This document shows positions 38,043 to 48,699 of a DNA stretch of 64,000 nt, piece after piece. The position numbers and the translations under genes were made by a program. Below the pieces are notes generated by a model. It was given only the letters and a program-made list of their open reading frames with translations. It ran no database searches and had not been told where the DNA came from. The stretch lies in contig NZ_KB907450.1 of NCBI RefSeq assembly GCF_000382045.1, positions 510,204 to 574,203 on the forward strand. Reading direction: 5' to 3'. The stretch comes from Variovorax atrisoli 110B. Lineage in GTDB: Bacteria; Pseudomonadota; Gammaproteobacteria; Burkholderiales; Burkholderiaceae_C. Position 1 is the stretch's first letter. Each line of letters opens with the position of its first letter.

Positions 38043-38765
38043 ATGGCCTCGTCGGCGCCGCGCATTCCCCACCACGTTGCCATCGTCATGGACGGCAACG
38101 GCCGCTGGGCGACGCGGCGCTTTCTTCCCCGTATCGCAGGGCACAAGCAGGGCGTCGAATCGCTGCGCCGCTGCGTCAAGGCCTGCGCCGAGCGCGGCGT
38201 GGGTGTGCTCACCGTGTTCGCGTTTTCTTCCGAGAACTGGAATCGTCCTGTCGAGGAGGTTTCCGGGCTCATGGAACTGATGGTCGGCGCGCTCGCCCGC
38301 GAGGTGCCCAAGCTCAGCGCCGACGGCGTGCAGCTGCATTTCGTCGGCGAACGCGCGGGCCTGTCGCCCAAGATGGTGAACGGCCTGCTCGAGGCCGAAG
38401 CCGCCACGGCGCACAACACGCGGCTCGTGCTCAACGTCTGCTTCAACTACGGCGGCCGGTGGGACATCGCGCAGGCTGCCGCCAAGCTCGCTGCGAAGGG
38501 CGAGCCGATCACGGAACTCAGCCTCGATCGCGCCATGGCGCTGGCCCATGTGCCTGATCCTGACCTGTTCATCCGCACCGGCGGAGAGCAGCGTCTTTCC
38601 AATTTCCTGCTCTGGCAGAGCGCCTACGCCGAGCTCTTCTTCAGCGACAAGCTGTGGCCCGAATTCGACGAGGCCGCGCTCGACGAGGCCATCGCGGCCT
38701 TCCAGGGGCGCGAACGGCGCTTCGGCCAGACCTCGGCGCAAGTCTCTTCCACCGCCGAGGCCTGA
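38043..38765 (+). CDS. uppS: Undecaprenyl diphosphate synthase
   Basis: This cis-prenyltransferase condenses farnesyl diphosphate with isopentenyl diphosphate into the lipid carrier for peptidoglycan and O-antigen. The 240-residue protein shows the motif HVAIVMDGNGRWA with catalytic Asp17, FAFSSENWNRP, LVLNVCFNYGGRWDI, and DLFIRTGGEQRLSNFLLWQ. It lies between frr and cdsA in the conserved betaproteobacterial order and uses isoprenoid precursors made through ispD, ispF and dxr, also present in this window. Confidence 0.97.
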   Translation: MASSAPRIPHHVAIVMDGNGRWATRRFLPRIAGHKQGVESLRRCVKACAERGVGVLTVFAFSSENWNRPVEEVSGLMELMVGALAREVPKLSADGVQLHFVGERAGLSPKMVNGLLEAEAATAHNTRLVLNVCFNYGGRWDIAQAAAKLAAKGEPITELSLDRAMALAHVPDPDLFIRTGGEQRLSNFLLWQSAYAELFFSDKLWPEFDEAALDEAIAAFQGRERRFGQTSAQVSSTAEA

Positions 38766-38783
38766 CGGCCCGGCAGCCTCCGC

Positions 38784-39629
38784 ATGCTCAAGCAACGAAT
38801 CATCACGGCGATCGTGCTTCTCGCGATCCTGCTGCCGGCGCTGTTCTATCCAAGTTACATCCCCTTCGGCTGCGTCATGCTGGTGCTGATCGGCGCCGGC
38901 GCCTGGGAATGGGGCCGCCTGAACGGCTACGGCCAGGGCGTGTCGCTTTTCCTGGGTGCCGAAACCATCGCGCTGTGCGCGTTGTCCTGGTGGCTCGGGT
39001 TGCTGGCGCAGCCGCTGATCCTGATGTGGACCCTGGCCAGCGCGGCCTGGGTGCTGGGCGGCGCAGCCTTGCTTCGAGTCGCCGTGCCCGGTTGGCCGCG
39101 CATTCCGCGAGGGCTGCGCCTGGTCGGCGGCCTGCTGGCGTTGTGGGTTGCCTGGCTTGCCGCGGTGCAGGCGCGCATGATCGGCATCAACTTCCTGCTG
39201 TCGATCCTCGTGCTGGTGTGGGTGGCCGACGTGTTCGCCTATTTCGCCGGCCGCGCCTTCGGCCTCAAGTTCACCCGCAGCAAGCTCGCTCCGGCCATCA
39301 GCCCCGGCAAGAGCTGGGAGGGCGTCTGGGGCGGCATGATCGGCGTGGTGGTGCTGGCCTTCGCCTGGGTCTGGGCCGACAAGGCAGCCGGCGCCACGGT
39401 GGCCAGCCTGTACACACGTCTCGCCGATCGCGGCTGGTGGCTGCTGCTGCTGGCTGCGCTGTTCCTCGCGGCCATGAGCGTCGTGGGCGACCTCGTCGAA
39501 TCTCTCATCAAGCGCAGCGCCGGCGCCAAGGACAGCAGCCGGCTGCTGCCCGGCCATGGCGGCGTCCTCGACCGCGTGGATGCCCTCTTGCCGGCGTTGC
39601 CCATTGCCATGATGCTGGCTTCCCTGTGA
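38784..39629 (+). CDS. cdsA: Phosphatidate cytidylyltransferase
   Basis: CdsA converts phosphatidic acid and CTP to CDP-diacylglycerol, the branch point of phospholipid synthesis. The 281-residue integral membrane protein has about seven or eight hydrophobic segments and the family signature near the C-terminus (ISPGKSWEGVWGGMIG, then GDLVESLIKRSAGAKD and LPGHGGVLDRVDALL). The stop overlaps the dxr start by 4 bases (GTGA). Confidence 0.96.
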   Translation: MLKQRIITAIVLLAILLPALFYPSYIPFGCVMLVLIGAGAWEWGRLNGYGQGVSLFLGAETIALCALSWWLGLLAQPLILMWTLASAAWVLGGAALLRVAVPGWPRIPRGLRLVGGLLALWVAWLAAVQARMIGINFLLSILVLVWVADVFAYFAGRAFGLKFTRSKLAPAISPGKSWEGVWGGMIGVVVLAFAWVWADKAAGATVASLYTRLADRGWWLLLLAALFLAAMSVVGDLVESLIKRSAGAKDSSRLLPGHGGVLDRVDALLPALPIAMMLASL

Positions 39630-40816
39630 ATTCATCCAGAAGACAACGCGTTACGGTGCTCGGATCGACCGGTTCGGTCGGTGTGAGCACGCTCGACGTC
39701 ATTTCGCGCCACCCCGAGCAATTCGAGGTTTTCGCGCTTTCCGCGGCCACCAGGGTCGACGAGCTGTTGGCGCAATGCGCGCAGTTCTCCCCGAAATTCG
39801 CGGTGATGGCCAGTGCGCCGCACGCCGCGCTGCTGGCCGAGAAGCTGAAGCAGAACGGCCTGAAGACGGTCGTGCTGATGGGCGACGATGCTCTTGAAAC
39901 GATAGCGTCGCACGACGAAACCGATGCCGTGATGGCGGCCATCGTCGGCGCTGCCGGCCTGGGGCCGTGCCTGGCCGCGGCGCGCGCCGGCAAGCGGCTG
40001 CTGCTGGCCAACAAGGAGGCGCTCGTCGTCGGCGGCGAGCTCTTCATGCGTACTGTGCGCGAGGGCGGGGCGACGCTGCTGCCCATCGACAGTGAGCATT
40101 CGGCCATCTTCCAGTCGCTGCCCGAGGACCCATCCACGTGGGCGCGGCGCATCGACAAGATCATCCTGACCGCCTCGGGCGGCCCGTTCCGTACCCGCGC
40201 GCCCGAGACCCTCCGGATGGTGACGCCCGAGCAGGCTTGCGCGCATCCGAACTGGGTGATGGGCCGCAAGATCTCGGTCGATTCGGCCACCATGATGAAC
40301 AAGGCGCTCGAGGTGATCGAGGCGCGCCATCTGTTCGGCGTGTCGCCTGAGCAGATCGAGGTGGTCATCCATCCGCAGAGCGTGGTGCACTCGATGGTCC
40401 AGTTCACCGACGCCTCCGTCATCGCCCAGCTCGGCACGCCCGACATGCGTGTGCCGATCGCGGTAGGTCTGGCCTGGCCCGAGCGCGTCGAAAGCGGCGC
40501 CGCGCGGCTCGACTTCCGCCAGATGGGCTCGCTTACCTTCGAGTCGCCCGATTCGGCGCTCTTTCCGGGGCTGGGCCTGGCCTGGCACGCCTTGCGAGCC
40601 GCGCCGGGCACAACGGCGGTGCTCAACGCTGCCAACGAGGTCGCGGTCGAGGCCTTCCTTGACCGCCGTTTGCGGTTCGATTGCATACATGCAGTCAACA
40701 TGGAAACTTTGGAAAGAGTGGCTCCCTCCAAGCCGGCATCGCTGGCCGACCTGCTGGCGATCGACGCCAGCGCCCGGGCGGCAGCCAATGCCGCGGCCCT
40801 GCGATTCGCTGCCTGA
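39626..40816 (+). CDS. dxr: 1-Deoxy-D-xylulose 5-phosphate reductoisomerase
   Basis: DXR makes methylerythritol 4-phosphate, the committed step of the non-mevalonate pathway that IspD and IspF continue. The 396-residue protein has the NADPH loop VLGSTGSVGVSTLD, ANKEALVVGGEL, the metal-binding DSEHSAIFQSL, the substrate loop ASGGPFR and MGRKISVDSATMMNKALEVIEA. It starts with GTG overlapping the cdsA stop (GTGA), without a good ribosome-binding site, so translation is probably coupled to cdsA. Confidence 0.97.
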   Translation: MNSSRRQRVTVLGSTGSVGVSTLDVISRHPEQFEVFALSAATRVDELLAQCAQFSPKFAVMASAPHAALLAEKLKQNGLKTVVLMGDDALETIASHDETDAVMAAIVGAAGLGPCLAAARAGKRLLLANKEALVVGGELFMRTVREGGATLLPIDSEHSAIFQSLPEDPSTWARRIDKIILTASGGPFRTRAPETLRMVTPEQACAHPNWVMGRKISVDSATMMNKALEVIEARHLFGVSPEQIEVVIHPQSVVHSMVQFTDASVIAQLGTPDMRVPIAVGLAWPERVESGAARLDFRQMGSLTFESPDSALFPGLGLAWHALRAAPGTTAVLNAANEVAVEAFLDRRLRFDCIHAVNMETLERVAPSKPASLADLLAIDASARAAANAAALRFAA

Positions 40817-40861
40817 AGTACCTGACCGAGCGACGCCTTTCCCCGAAAAGCAAGGACTCCG

Positions 40862-42235
40862 ATGCTGCTTACTGTCATAGCCTTTGTAGTTGCACTCGGT
40901 GTCCTGATCGCGGTGCATGAGTACGGCCATTACCGCGTCGCGGTGGCCTGTGGCGTCAAGGTGGAGCGTTTCTCCGTCGGTTTCGGCAAGGCGCTTCTCC
41001 GATGGGAGCCGAAGCGGCAGCATCCGGGCCAGAAGACCGAGTTCGTGATCGGCGCATTTCCCTTCGGCGGCTACGTCAAGATGCTCGACGAGCGCGAAGG
41101 TCCCGTTGCGCCCGAGGAACGCCACCGCGCCTTCAATACCCAGCCCCTGCGTTCGCGTGCGGCCATCGTGGCGGCCGGGCCGATCGCCAACCTGCTGCTG
41201 GCGGTGGTGCTCTACACGGCGGTCAACTGGATCGGCGTGCAGGAACCTGTTGCCACGCTGGCGCGCCCGGTGGCGGGCTCGATCGCCGAATCGGCCGGCC
41301 TGAAGGGCGGCGAGCACATCACCCGTGCCGGTTTCGACGGCGACCTGACGCCGGTCCAGTCCTTCGAGGATCTGCGCTGGCGCATGACGCGCGGTGCGCT
41401 CGACGGCCGGGACCTGACCATCGAGGTCGCGGGCGAGGGCGGTCGGCCTGCACGTGAACTGGTGCTTCCGCTGAGCCGCATGGAGGCCAGAGACGCCGAT
41501 CCGCAGATGTTCCGCAAGATCGGCGTGCTGGCACCCCTGACCCGGCCCGAGATCGGAGAGGTCATGAAGGGCAGTGCAGCCGAGTCGGCCGGCCTGCTCA
41601 AGGGCGACGTGGTCCGTGCCATCGGCGCCACGGCGATCATCGACGGCCAGCAATTGCGCGAAGCGATCCGCGCATCGGTCGACAACGGCCAGCCGCGCAC
41701 GCAGGCCTGGGAGATCGAGCGCGGCGGCCGTTCGCTCACCATCGACGTGAAGCCCGAGGTTCGCGAAGAGGGCGGCGCCAAGGTGGGGCGTGTGGGCGCC
41801 TATGTCGGCGCACCGGCTGAAATGGTGACTGTGCGCCAGGGGGTGATCGATGGCATCTGGCGTGGCGTGGTGCGCACCTGGGAGGTGTCCGCGCTGACCG
41901 TTCGCATGATGGGCAAGATGGTCATCGGCGAAGCGTCGATCAAGAATCTCAGCGGTCCTCTCACGATAGCCGACTACGCGGGCAAGTCCGCGAGCCTCGG
42001 ATTGACGCAGTACCTGGTGTTCCTGGCGCTCATCAGCGTGAGCCTCGGGGTGCTCAATCTCATGCCGCTGCCGGTCCTCGATGGAGGACACCTGATGTAT
42101 TATCTTTGGGAGGGCCTGACCGGCAAGAGCGTCTCCGACGCCTGGATGGAACGGCTTCAGCGCGGGGGTGTGGCCCTGTTGCTGGTCATGATGTCGGTCG
42201 CACTCTTCAACGACGTCACGCGGCTCTTTGGTTAA
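40862..42235 (+). CDS. rseP: Site-2 regulated intramembrane zinc metalloprotease
   Basis: RseP cleaves anti-sigma factors in the envelope stress response. The 457-residue membrane protein has the zinc motif HEYGH (19-23) in the first transmembrane segment, two periplasmic PDZ domains (PVAGSIAESAGLKGGEHI and [18 protein letters not shown]) and the second active-site segment NLMPLPVLDGGHLMYYLWE. The length and layout are standard. It lies 45 bases after dxr and 38 bases before bamA. Confidence 0.96.
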   Translation: MLLTVIAFVVALGVLIAVHEYGHYRVAVACGVKVERFSVGFGKALLRWEPKRQHPGQKTEFVIGAFPFGGYVKMLDEREGPVAPEERHRAFNTQPLRSRAAIVAAGPIANLLLAVVLYTAVNWIGVQEPVATLARPVAGSIAESAGLKGGEHITRAGFDGDLTPVQSFEDLRWRMTRGALDGRDLTIEVAGEGGRPARELVLPLSRMEARDADPQMFRKIGVLAPLTRPEIGEVMKGSAAESAGLLKGDVVRAIGATAIIDGQQLREAIRASVDNGQPRTQAWEIERGGRSLTIDVKPEVREEGGAKVGRVGAYVGAPAEMVTVRQGVIDGIWRGVVRTWEVSALTVRMMGKMVIGEASIKNLSGPLTIADYAGKSASLGLTQYLVFLALISVSLGVLNLMPLPVLDGGHLMYYLWEGLTGKSVSDAWMERLQRGGVALLLVMMSVALFNDVTRLFG

Positions 42236-42273
42236 CTTTCTGCCGGCCCTTTCCGTGCCGGCTCAATTCACAG

Positions 42274-44706
42274 ATGAACAAAAACTTCAGTCGCTTTCGC
42301 CTGCGTAGCGTTGTCGCGGTGGTTGCAAGTGCGCTTGCAGCTTCGGCCGCCTGGGCCGTCGAACCCTTCACGGTGCGCGACATCCGCGTCGAAGGTCTGC
42401 AACGCGTCGAGGCCGGTACGGTCTTCGCGTCGCTGCCGCTGCGCGTGGGCGATACCTACAGCGACGAGCGCGGTTCCGCCGCCATTCGCGCGCTGTTCGA
42501 TCTGGGGTTGTTCAAGGACGTTCGCATCGACGTGAACGGCAACGTGCTGGTGGTCATCGTGGAAGAGCGCCCGACCATCGCCGATGTCGACTTCGTCGGC
42601 ACCAAGGAGTTCGACAAGGCCGCGCTGCAGAAGGCGCTGCGCGAAGTCGGCCTTGCCGATGGCCGGCCCTACGACAAGGCTCTGGCCGACCGCGCCGAGC
42701 AGGAGCTCAAGCGCCAGTACGTGAGCCGCAGCCTGTACAACGCGCAGGTCGTGACCACCGTCACGCCGATCGAGCGCAACCGCGTCAACCTGACCTTCAC
42801 CGTGACCGAAGGCGAATCGGCCCGCATCCGCGAAGTGCGCGTGGTGGGCAACAAGGCCTTCAGCGAATCGACTCTGCTGAGCCTGTTCGACCAGGACAGC
42901 GGCGGCTTCATGAGCTGGTACACGAAGTCGAACCAGTATTCGCGCACCAAGCTCAACGCCGACCTCGAAACCCTGCGCTCGTACTACATCACGCGCGGCT
43001 ATCTCGAGTTCCGCATCGACTCGACCCAGGTCGCTATCTCGCCGGACCGCAAGGACCTGACGGTGACCGTCAACATCACCGAAGGCGAGAAGTTCGTGGT
43101 GTCGAGCGTCAAGCTGGACGGCAACTACCTCGGCCGCGACGACGAGTTCAAGTCGCTCATCACCATCAAGCCGGGTGAGCCCTACAACGGCGAACAGGTC
43201 ACCGAGACCACCAAGGCCTTCAACGACTACTTCGGCACCTTCGGCTACGCCTTCGCGCGCGTGCAGGCGCGTCCCGAGATCGACCGCGTCAACAACCGCG
43301 TGGCCCTCACGCTGCAGGCCGAGCCCTCGCGCCGCGTCTACGTTCGCCGCGTTTCCGTCGGCGGCAACAACAAGACCCGCGACGAGGTGATCCGCCGCGA
43401 ATTCCGCCAGTACGAGGCCTCCTGGTACGACGGCGACAAGATCAAGCTGTCCCGCGATCGCGTGGACCGCCTGGGCTTCTTCACCGAAGTCAACGTCGAC
43501 ACCCAGGAAGTGCCCGGCTCGCCGGACCAGGTGGACCTGACCGTCAGCGTGGTCGAGAAGCCCACCGGCAGCCTGCAGCTCGGCGCCGGCTACTCCAGCG
43601 CCGAAAAGGTCGCGCTGACTTTCGGCATCTCGCAGGAGAACGTGTTCGGCTCGGGCAACTTCCTGGGCGTGCAGGTCAACACCAGCAAGTACAACCGTAC
43701 GCTGTCGTTGACCGCGACCGATCCGTACTTCACGGCGGACGGCATCTCGCGCACGTTCAGCATCTATCACACGACGACGCGTCCGTACCAGACCTCCACC
43801 GACGGTGACTACAAGCTGGTGAACCAGGGCGCCTCCATCCGTTTCGGCGTGCCGTTCAGCGAAGTCGACACCGTCTTCTTCGGCATCGGCCTGGAGCGCT
43901 ATGCGTTCGACCCGAACAGCTCGACTGCTTTCTCCGGCTTGTATACGCCGCCGTCGTACCTCAATTACTTCGGATGCCAGAAGGACGCCACGGGCCTGCT
44001 GGTGGTGAACTGCAGCCAGAAGAGCGTCTGGGGCGTCCCGCTGAGCGTCGGCTGGGGCCGCGACAGCCGCGACAGTGCCCTGATCCCGACCACAGGTCGC
44101 CTGCAACGTGCCAACCTCGAAGTCGGCGCCGCCGGCGACATGAAGTACGTCAAGACGAACTACCAGTACCAGCAGTTCTTCGCGATCAACAAGCAGTACA
44201 CCTTCTCGATCAACGGCGAAGTCGGCTATGCCAAGGCCTTCGGCAACAAGGTCTACCCGATCTTCAAGAACTTCTACGCGGGTGGCCTGGGTTCGGTGCG
44301 CGGCTTCGAGCAGAACTCGCTCGGCCCGCGCGACGCCCCGCTGTTCCTCCAGAGCGAAGGCGCGGCCATCGGCGGTACGAAGAAGGCGATCTTCAACGCC
44401 GAGCTGAGCACTCCGTTCCCGGGTGCCGGCAACGACCGCACCCTGCGTCTGTATGGCTTCTTCGACATCGGCAACGTGTTCGGCACCCGGGCGCCCGGCG
44501 TGACCGACGAGCAATGGAGTGCCGAGAAGAAGCTGCGGGCCTCGGTCGGCCTGGGTATCAGCTGGATTTCGCCGCTGGGTCCGCTGCGCCTCGCCTATGC
44601 CTTCCCGGTCAGGTCCCAGAAGGAAGTGGGACAACCCTTCACGGCAGGCTATATCCCCAAGGATAGAATCCAGCGCCTCCAATTCCAGATCGGAACGTCT
44701 TTCTAA
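42274..44706 (+). CDS. bamA: Outer-membrane protein assembly factor BamA
   Basis: BamA is the central beta-barrel insertase of the outer membrane. The 810-residue precursor has a signal peptide (about residues 1-28, ending AAWAVEP), five POTRA domains and a C-terminal 16-strand barrel. VRGFEQNSLGPRD is the VRGF/Y loop signature and the chain ends in Phe (LQFQIGTSF), the usual outer-membrane sorting end. It lies between rseP and skp; the latter starts on the next base after its stop. Confidence 0.97.
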   Translation: MNKNFSRFRLRSVVAVVASALAASAAWAVEPFTVRDIRVEGLQRVEAGTVFASLPLRVGDTYSDERGSAAIRALFDLGLFKDVRIDVNGNVLVVIVEERPTIADVDFVGTKEFDKAALQKALREVGLADGRPYDKALADRAEQELKRQYVSRSLYNAQVVTTVTPIERNRVNLTFTVTEGESARIREVRVVGNKAFSESTLLSLFDQDSGGFMSWYTKSNQYSRTKLNADLETLRSYYITRGYLEFRIDSTQVAISPDRKDLTVTVNITEGEKFVVSSVKLDGNYLGRDDEFKSLITIKPGEPYNGEQVTETTKAFNDYFGTFGYAFARVQARPEIDRVNNRVALTLQAEPSRRVYVRRVSVGGNNKTRDEVIRREFRQYEASWYDGDKIKLSRDRVDRLGFFTEVNVDTQEVPGSPDQVDLTVSVVEKPTGSLQLGAGYSSAEKVALTFGISQENVFGSGNFLGVQVNTSKYNRTLSLTATDPYFTADGISRTFSIYHTTTRPYQTSTDGDYKLVNQGASIRFGVPFSEVDTVFFGIGLERYAFDPNSSTAFSGLYTPPSYLNYFGCQKDATGLLVVNCSQKSVWGVPLSVGWGRDSRDSALIPTTGRLQRANLEVGAAGDMKYVKTNYQYQQFFAINKQYTFSINGEVGYAKAFGNKVYPIFKNFYAGGLGSVRGFEQNSLGPRDAPLFLQSEGAAIGGTKKAIFNAELSTPFPGAGNDRTLRLYGFFDIGNVFGTRAPGVTDEQWSAEKKLRASVGLGISWISPLGPLRLAYAFPVRSQKEVGQPFTAGYIPKDRIQRLQFQIGTSF

Positions 44707-45252
44707 ATGAAGCATTTGATTCGCGCCGCGGCCGGCGCGTTGTTGATTCCCGTTTTTGCACTTGGCGCGGCTCCGGCCCAGGCGCAGGAAACCTTTCGCA
44801 TCGGCTTCGTGAATCCGGACCGCGTGCTGCGTGAGGCGCAGCCGGCCAAGAACGCCCAGGCGAAACTCGAGGCGGAATTCCTCAAGCGCGAGAAGGACCT
44901 GACGGCGCAGGGCGATGCCCTGAAGGCCGCATCGGAAAAATTCGAGCGCGAGGCGCCGACTCTGGCCGAGTCGCAACGTGTCGCCCGCCAGCGCGCGCTG
45001 GTCGATCAGGACCGCGATTTCCAGCGCAAGCGCCGTGAGTTCCAGGAAGACCTGAACGCGCGAAAGAACGAGGAGCTCCAGCAGGTCTACGAGCGCGCCA
45101 ACCGCGTGGTGAAGCAGGTGGCTGAAGCCGAGAAGTACGACGCCATCCTGCAGGAAGCGATCTACATCAATCCGAAGCACGACATCACCGACAAGGTGAT
45201 CAAGGCGCTGAACGCGTCCGTCGCTTCTCCTGCGCCCGCGGCCGGCAAGTAA
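44707..45252 (+). CDS. skp: Periplasmic chaperone Skp/OmpH
   Basis: Skp holds unfolded outer-membrane proteins on the way to BAM. The 181-residue precursor has a signal peptide (about residues 1-27, ending GAAPAQAQE), [17 protein letters not shown] and the long coiled-coil arms rich in Glu, Lys and Ala. It starts directly after the bamA stop with a weak ribosome-binding site, consistent with coupling to bamA. Confidence 0.93.
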   Translation: MKHLIRAAAGALLIPVFALGAAPAQAQETFRIGFVNPDRVLREAQPAKNAQAKLEAEFLKREKDLTAQGDALKAASEKFEREAPTLAESQRVARQRALVDQDRDFQRKRREFQEDLNARKNEELQQVYERANRVVKQVAEAEKYDAILQEAIYINPKHDITDKVIKALNASVASPAPAAGK

Positions 45253-45266
45253 CGCCGCGAACCGGC

Positions 45267-46244
45267 GTGTCACTGCAGCTCGGAGCCATTGTCGACGCCC
45301 TCGGGGGCGAGCTTCATGGCGATGCGGCGCTGCCCATCGAGCGGCTTGCGCCGCTCCAGAATGCGCAGCCCGATGCGCTCAGCTTCCTGAGCCATCCCAA
45401 ATACCAGCAGGAGCTGGCGGCCTCCAAGGCCGCCTGCGTGATCGTGTCGCCCGCCATGCGGGAGGCGGCCGCGGCGCGCGGTGCCTACATCGTCACGCCT
45501 GATCCGTATCTCTACTTCGCCCGTCTCACGCAGCTCTGGAAGTCGCATCACGCGCGTCCGGAGGCCGACCTCATCCATCCCAGCGCGGTGATCCACCCTG
45601 AAGCGCAGGTCGACGCCACGGCGCGCATCGGCGCGCTGTGCGTGGTGGAGCGGGGCGCCCGCATCGGTGCGGGCACCGTGCTGAAGTCGCGCGTGACGGT
45701 CAGCGAGGACTGCTTCATCGGCGAACGATGCCTGCTGCATCCAGGCGTGGTGATCGGTGCCGACGGCTTCGGGCTCGCCCCGCACGAGGGGCGCTGGGTC
45801 AAGATCGAGCAGCTCGGCGCGGTGCGCATCGGTAACGACGTCGAGATCGGCGCCAACACCTGCATCGACCGCGGCGCGCTGGACGACACCGTCATCGAAG
45901 ACGGCGTGAAGCTCGACAACCTGATCCAGATCGGCCACAACGTGCGGGTCGGCAGGAACACGGCCATGGCGGGTTGCGTCGGCGTGGCCGGCAGCGCGAA
46001 CATCGGTGCCGGATGCACCTTCGGTGGCGGTGCCATCGTGCTGGGGCACCTGACCGTCGCCGACGGCGTGCACGTGTCGGCCGCGACCGTGGTCACCCGT
46101 TCCATCCACAAGGCCGGCCAATACACCGGCATGTTTCCCATCGATGACAATGCGAACTGGGAAAAGAATGCGGCAACGCTCAAGCAGTTGCACAGCCTGC
46201 GCGAACGACTGAAGGCGCTGGAGAAGGCTCCCTCGAAAAAATGA
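45267..46244 (+). CDS. lpxD: UDP-3-O-(3-hydroxyacyl)glucosamine N-acyltransferase
   Basis: LpxD adds the second acyl chain in lipid A synthesis. The 325-residue protein has an N-terminal uridine-binding domain ([14 protein letters not shown]) followed by a left-handed beta-helix of hexapeptide repeats ([21 protein letters not shown], with the catalytic histidine in [12 protein letters not shown]) and a C-terminal helix. It starts with GTG. The stop overlaps an ATG that could begin fabZ. Confidence 0.96.
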   Translation: MSLQLGAIVDALGGELHGDAALPIERLAPLQNAQPDALSFLSHPKYQQELAASKAACVIVSPAMREAAAARGAYIVTPDPYLYFARLTQLWKSHHARPEADLIHPSAVIHPEAQVDATARIGALCVVERGARIGAGTVLKSRVTVSEDCFIGERCLLHPGVVIGADGFGLAPHEGRWVKIEQLGAVRIGNDVEIGANTCIDRGALDDTVIEDGVKLDNLIQIGHNVRVGRNTAMAGCVGVAGSANIGAGCTFGGGAIVLGHLTVADGVHVSAATVVTRSIHKAGQYTGMFPIDDNANWEKNAATLKQLHSLRERLKALEKAPSKK

Positions 46245-46267
46245 CGACGATGCAGGAACAGAAAATC

Positions 46268-46717
46268 ATGACGACGACGCTCGATATCCATCAAATCCTC
46301 AAGCTGCTGCCTCACCGCTACCCGTTCCTGCTGGTGGACCGCGTGCTGGACATGGAAAAGGGCAAGCGCATCACGGCGCTCAAGAACGTGACGATGAACG
46401 AGCCGTTCTTCAACGGCCACTTCCCGCACCGCCCTGTGATGCCGGGCGTGCTGATGCTCGAAGCGATGGCGCAGGCGGCGGCGCTGCTGTCGTTCCATTC
46501 GCTGGACATCGTGCCGGACGACAACACCGTCTACTACTTCGCCGCGATCGACGGTGCCCGCTTCAAGCGCCCCGTGGAACCTGGCGACCAGCTGACCCTC
46601 GAAGTCGAGATCGAGCGCATGAAGGCGGGCATTTCCAAGTTCAAGGGCCGGGCCCTGGTGGGCAGCGAACTCGCCTGCGAGGCGTCGCTGATGTGCGCCA
46701 TGCGCCAGATCAACTGA
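46268..46717 (+). CDS. fabZ: 3-Hydroxyacyl-[acyl-carrier-protein] dehydratase FabZ
   Basis: FabZ dehydrates 3-hydroxyacyl-ACPs in fatty acid elongation and competes with LpxD and LpxA for 3-hydroxyacyl-ACP. The 149-residue hot-dog protein shows [15 protein letters not shown] and [19 protein letters not shown] with the catalytic His and Glu. Two earlier in-frame ATGs exist, one overlapping the lpxD stop; I chose the one giving the normal family length, with AGGA upstream. It lies in the conserved lpxD-fabZ-lpxA-lpxB order. Confidence 0.95.
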   Translation: MTTTLDIHQILKLLPHRYPFLLVDRVLDMEKGKRITALKNVTMNEPFFNGHFPHRPVMPGVLMLEAMAQAAALLSFHSLDIVPDDNTVYYFAAIDGARFKRPVEPGDQLTLEVEIERMKAGISKFKGRALVGSELACEASLMCAMRQIN

Positions 46718-46751
46718 TGGCCGGCCGCAGCCAGTCGCTCATCCACAAGGC

Positions 46752-47540
46752 ATGACCCAGGTTCACTCGACGGCCATCGTCGACCCCCAGGCACAGCTCG
46801 ACGCCTCGGTGTCGGTCGGGCCCTATGCCGTGATCGGTCCGCACGTGCGGATCGGCGCGGGCACCACCATCGGCGCGCACTGCGTGATCGAGGGGCGCAC
46901 CACCATCGGGCGCGACAACAGGATCTTCCAGTTCTCGTCGCTCGGCGCCGTTCCGCAGGACAAGAAATACGCCGGCGAGCCGACCGAGCTCGTCATCGGC
47001 GACCGCAACGTGATCCGCGAGTTCTGCACCTTCAACCTCGGCGTGCCCGGGGCAGGTGGCGTGACGCGTGTCGGCAACGACAACTGGATCATGGCCTACA
47101 CGCACATCGCCCACGACTGCCGTGTGGACGACCACACCACGCTGGCCAACAACACGACGCTGGCCGGGCACGTGCACCTGGCCGACTGGGTCACGGTCGG
47201 CGGGCTCACGGGCATCCACCAGTTCGTCTCCGTGGGCGCCCACGCCATGCTGGGCTTCGCGAGCGCGGTCACGCAGGACGTGCCGCCTTTCATGCTGGTC
47301 GATGGCAATCCGCTGGCGGTGCGCGGCTTCAACATCGTCGGCCTGCGCCGGCGCGATTTCTCCGCCGAGCGGATCGCGGCGGTGAAGCAGATGCACCGCC
47401 TGCTGTACCGCCAGGGCAAGACGCTCGACGAGGCGCGGGCAGGCATCGCCGCACTCGCGACCGAAATGCCCGAGGCGGCCGGTGACGTCGCGCTGATGGA
47501 ATCCTTCCTCGCCAATTCGACGCGCGGCATCGCGCGCTGA
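46752..47540 (+). CDS. lpxA: UDP-N-acetylglucosamine O-acyltransferase
   Basis: LpxA starts lipid A synthesis by adding a 3-hydroxyacyl chain to UDP-GlcNAc. The 262-residue protein has an N-terminal left-handed beta-helix of hexapeptide repeats ([20 protein letters not shown]), the catalytic histidine in [19 protein letters not shown] and a C-terminal helical domain. An AAGG element precedes the ATG. lpxB follows in 10 bases. Confidence 0.96.
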   Translation: MTQVHSTAIVDPQAQLDASVSVGPYAVIGPHVRIGAGTTIGAHCVIEGRTTIGRDNRIFQFSSLGAVPQDKKYAGEPTELVIGDRNVIREFCTFNLGVPGAGGVTRVGNDNWIMAYTHIAHDCRVDDHTTLANNTTLAGHVHLADWVTVGGLTGIHQFVSVGAHAMLGFASAVTQDVPPFMLVDGNPLAVRGFNIVGLRRRDFSAERIAAVKQMHRLLYRQGKTLDEARAGIAALATEMPEAAGDVALMESFLANSTRGIAR

Positions 47541-47550
47541 AGTGACGGCC

Positions 47551-48699
47551 ATGCAGAACGACGGACAGCGACGCTTCGCGCTGGTCGCGGGCGAAGCGTC
47601 CGGTGACCTGCTCGCCGGCCTCCTGCTCGACGGCCTGCTGGCGCGCTGGCCTGATCTCCAGAGCGCCGGTATCGGCGGCCCACGCATGCTGGCCCACGGC
47701 TTCCAGAGCTGGTGGCCGCAGGAGAAGCTCGCGGTGCGCGGCTACATCGAGGTGCTGCGGCACTACGCCGAGATCGCCGGCATCCGCCGGCAGCTCAAGG
47801 CGCGGCTGCTGCAGGAGCGGCCTCAGCTCTTCATCGGCGTCGACGCGCCCGATTTCAACCTCGACCTCGAGGCCGGCCTGCGCAGCCAGGGCATGAAGAC
47901 GGTGCACTTCGTCTGCCCGTCGATCTGGGCCTGGCGGCCCGAGCGCATCGAGAAGATCCGCGCCGCAGCCGACCACGTGTTGTGCATCTTCCCCTTCGAG
48001 CCCGAACTGTTGGCGGAGAAGGGGGTCGCCGCGAGCTATGTCGGCCATCCCGTCGCCAACGTCATTCCGATGGTGCCCGACCGCGCCGGCGCGCGTGCGG
48101 CGATCGGCCTGGCGCCCGATGCGCCGGTCGTGGCCCTGCTGCCGGGCAGCCGCCGTTCGGAGATCCGCTACCTGGCCGCCCGCTTCTTCGCCGCTGCGGC
48201 GCTGATGCAGAAGGAGCGACCGGCGCTGCAGTTCGTGGCTCCGATCATCCCGGGCCTGCGTGCCGAAGTCGAAACCCTGCTGCGGGCCAGCGGCATGGCC
48301 GGCCGCGTCACGCTGCTCGACGGCCAGTCGCATGCCGTGCTGGCCGCCTGCGACGCCACGCTGATCGCCAGCGGTACCGCCACGCTCGAGGCGGCGCTGT
48401 TCAAGCGGCCGATGGTCATCGCCTACAACATGAATGCGCTCTCTTGGCGCCTGATGCAGCGCAAGCAGCTGCAGCCCTGGGTGGGATTGCCCAACATCCT
48501 GTGCCGGGACTTCGTGGTGCCCGAGTTGCTGCAGGAAGCCGCCACGCCCGAGGCACTTGCCCGCGCCACCCTCGACTGGCTCGATGCGCCGGAAAAGACC
48601 CGGGCACTGCAACAAAGATTTTCAGAGCTGCATGTGCAATTGCAGCGCGATACGCCCACACTTTGCGCCGATGCGATCCAGAAAGTTCTTGAAGGCTGA
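47551..48699 (+). CDS. lpxB: Lipid-A-disaccharide synthase
   Basis: LpxB, a GT19 glycosyltransferase, condenses 2,3-diacyl-GlcN-1-phosphate with UDP-2,3-diacyl-GlcN. The 382-residue protein shows [12 protein letters not shown] near the N-terminus, [35 protein letters not shown] and the C-terminal [23 protein letters not shown] 9 bases upstream (47542) is an alternative start. The 3' end overlaps rnhB by 29 bases in another frame. Confidence 0.95.
   Translation: MQNDGQRRFALVAGEASGDLLAGLLLDGLLARWPDLQSAGIGGPRMLAHGFQSWWPQEKLAVRGYIEVLRHYAEIAGIRRQLKARLLQERPQLFIGVDAPDFNLDLEAGLRSQGMKTVHFVCPSIWAWRPERIEKIRAAADHVLCIFPFEPELLAEKGVAASYVGHPVANVIPMVPDRAGARAAIGLAPDAPVVALLPGSRRSEIRYLAARFFAAAALMQKERPALQFVAPIIPGLRAEVETLLRASGMAGRVTLLDGQSHAVLAACDATLIASGTATLEAALFKRPMVIAYNMNALSWRLMQRKQLQPWVGLPNILCRDFVVPELLQEAATPEALARATLDWLDAPEKTRALQQRFSELHVQLQRDTPTLCADAIQKVLEG

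Noticed and set aside
39632-42091. 819-codon open frame opposite dxr and rseP
   Set aside because: Antisense shadow, His/Arg/Gln-rich, spanning the junction of two well-identified sense genes.
42268-45273. 1001-codon open frame opposite bamA and skp
   Set aside because: Antisense shadow: low-complexity composition, no ribosome-binding site, and both sense genes have full-length family matches.
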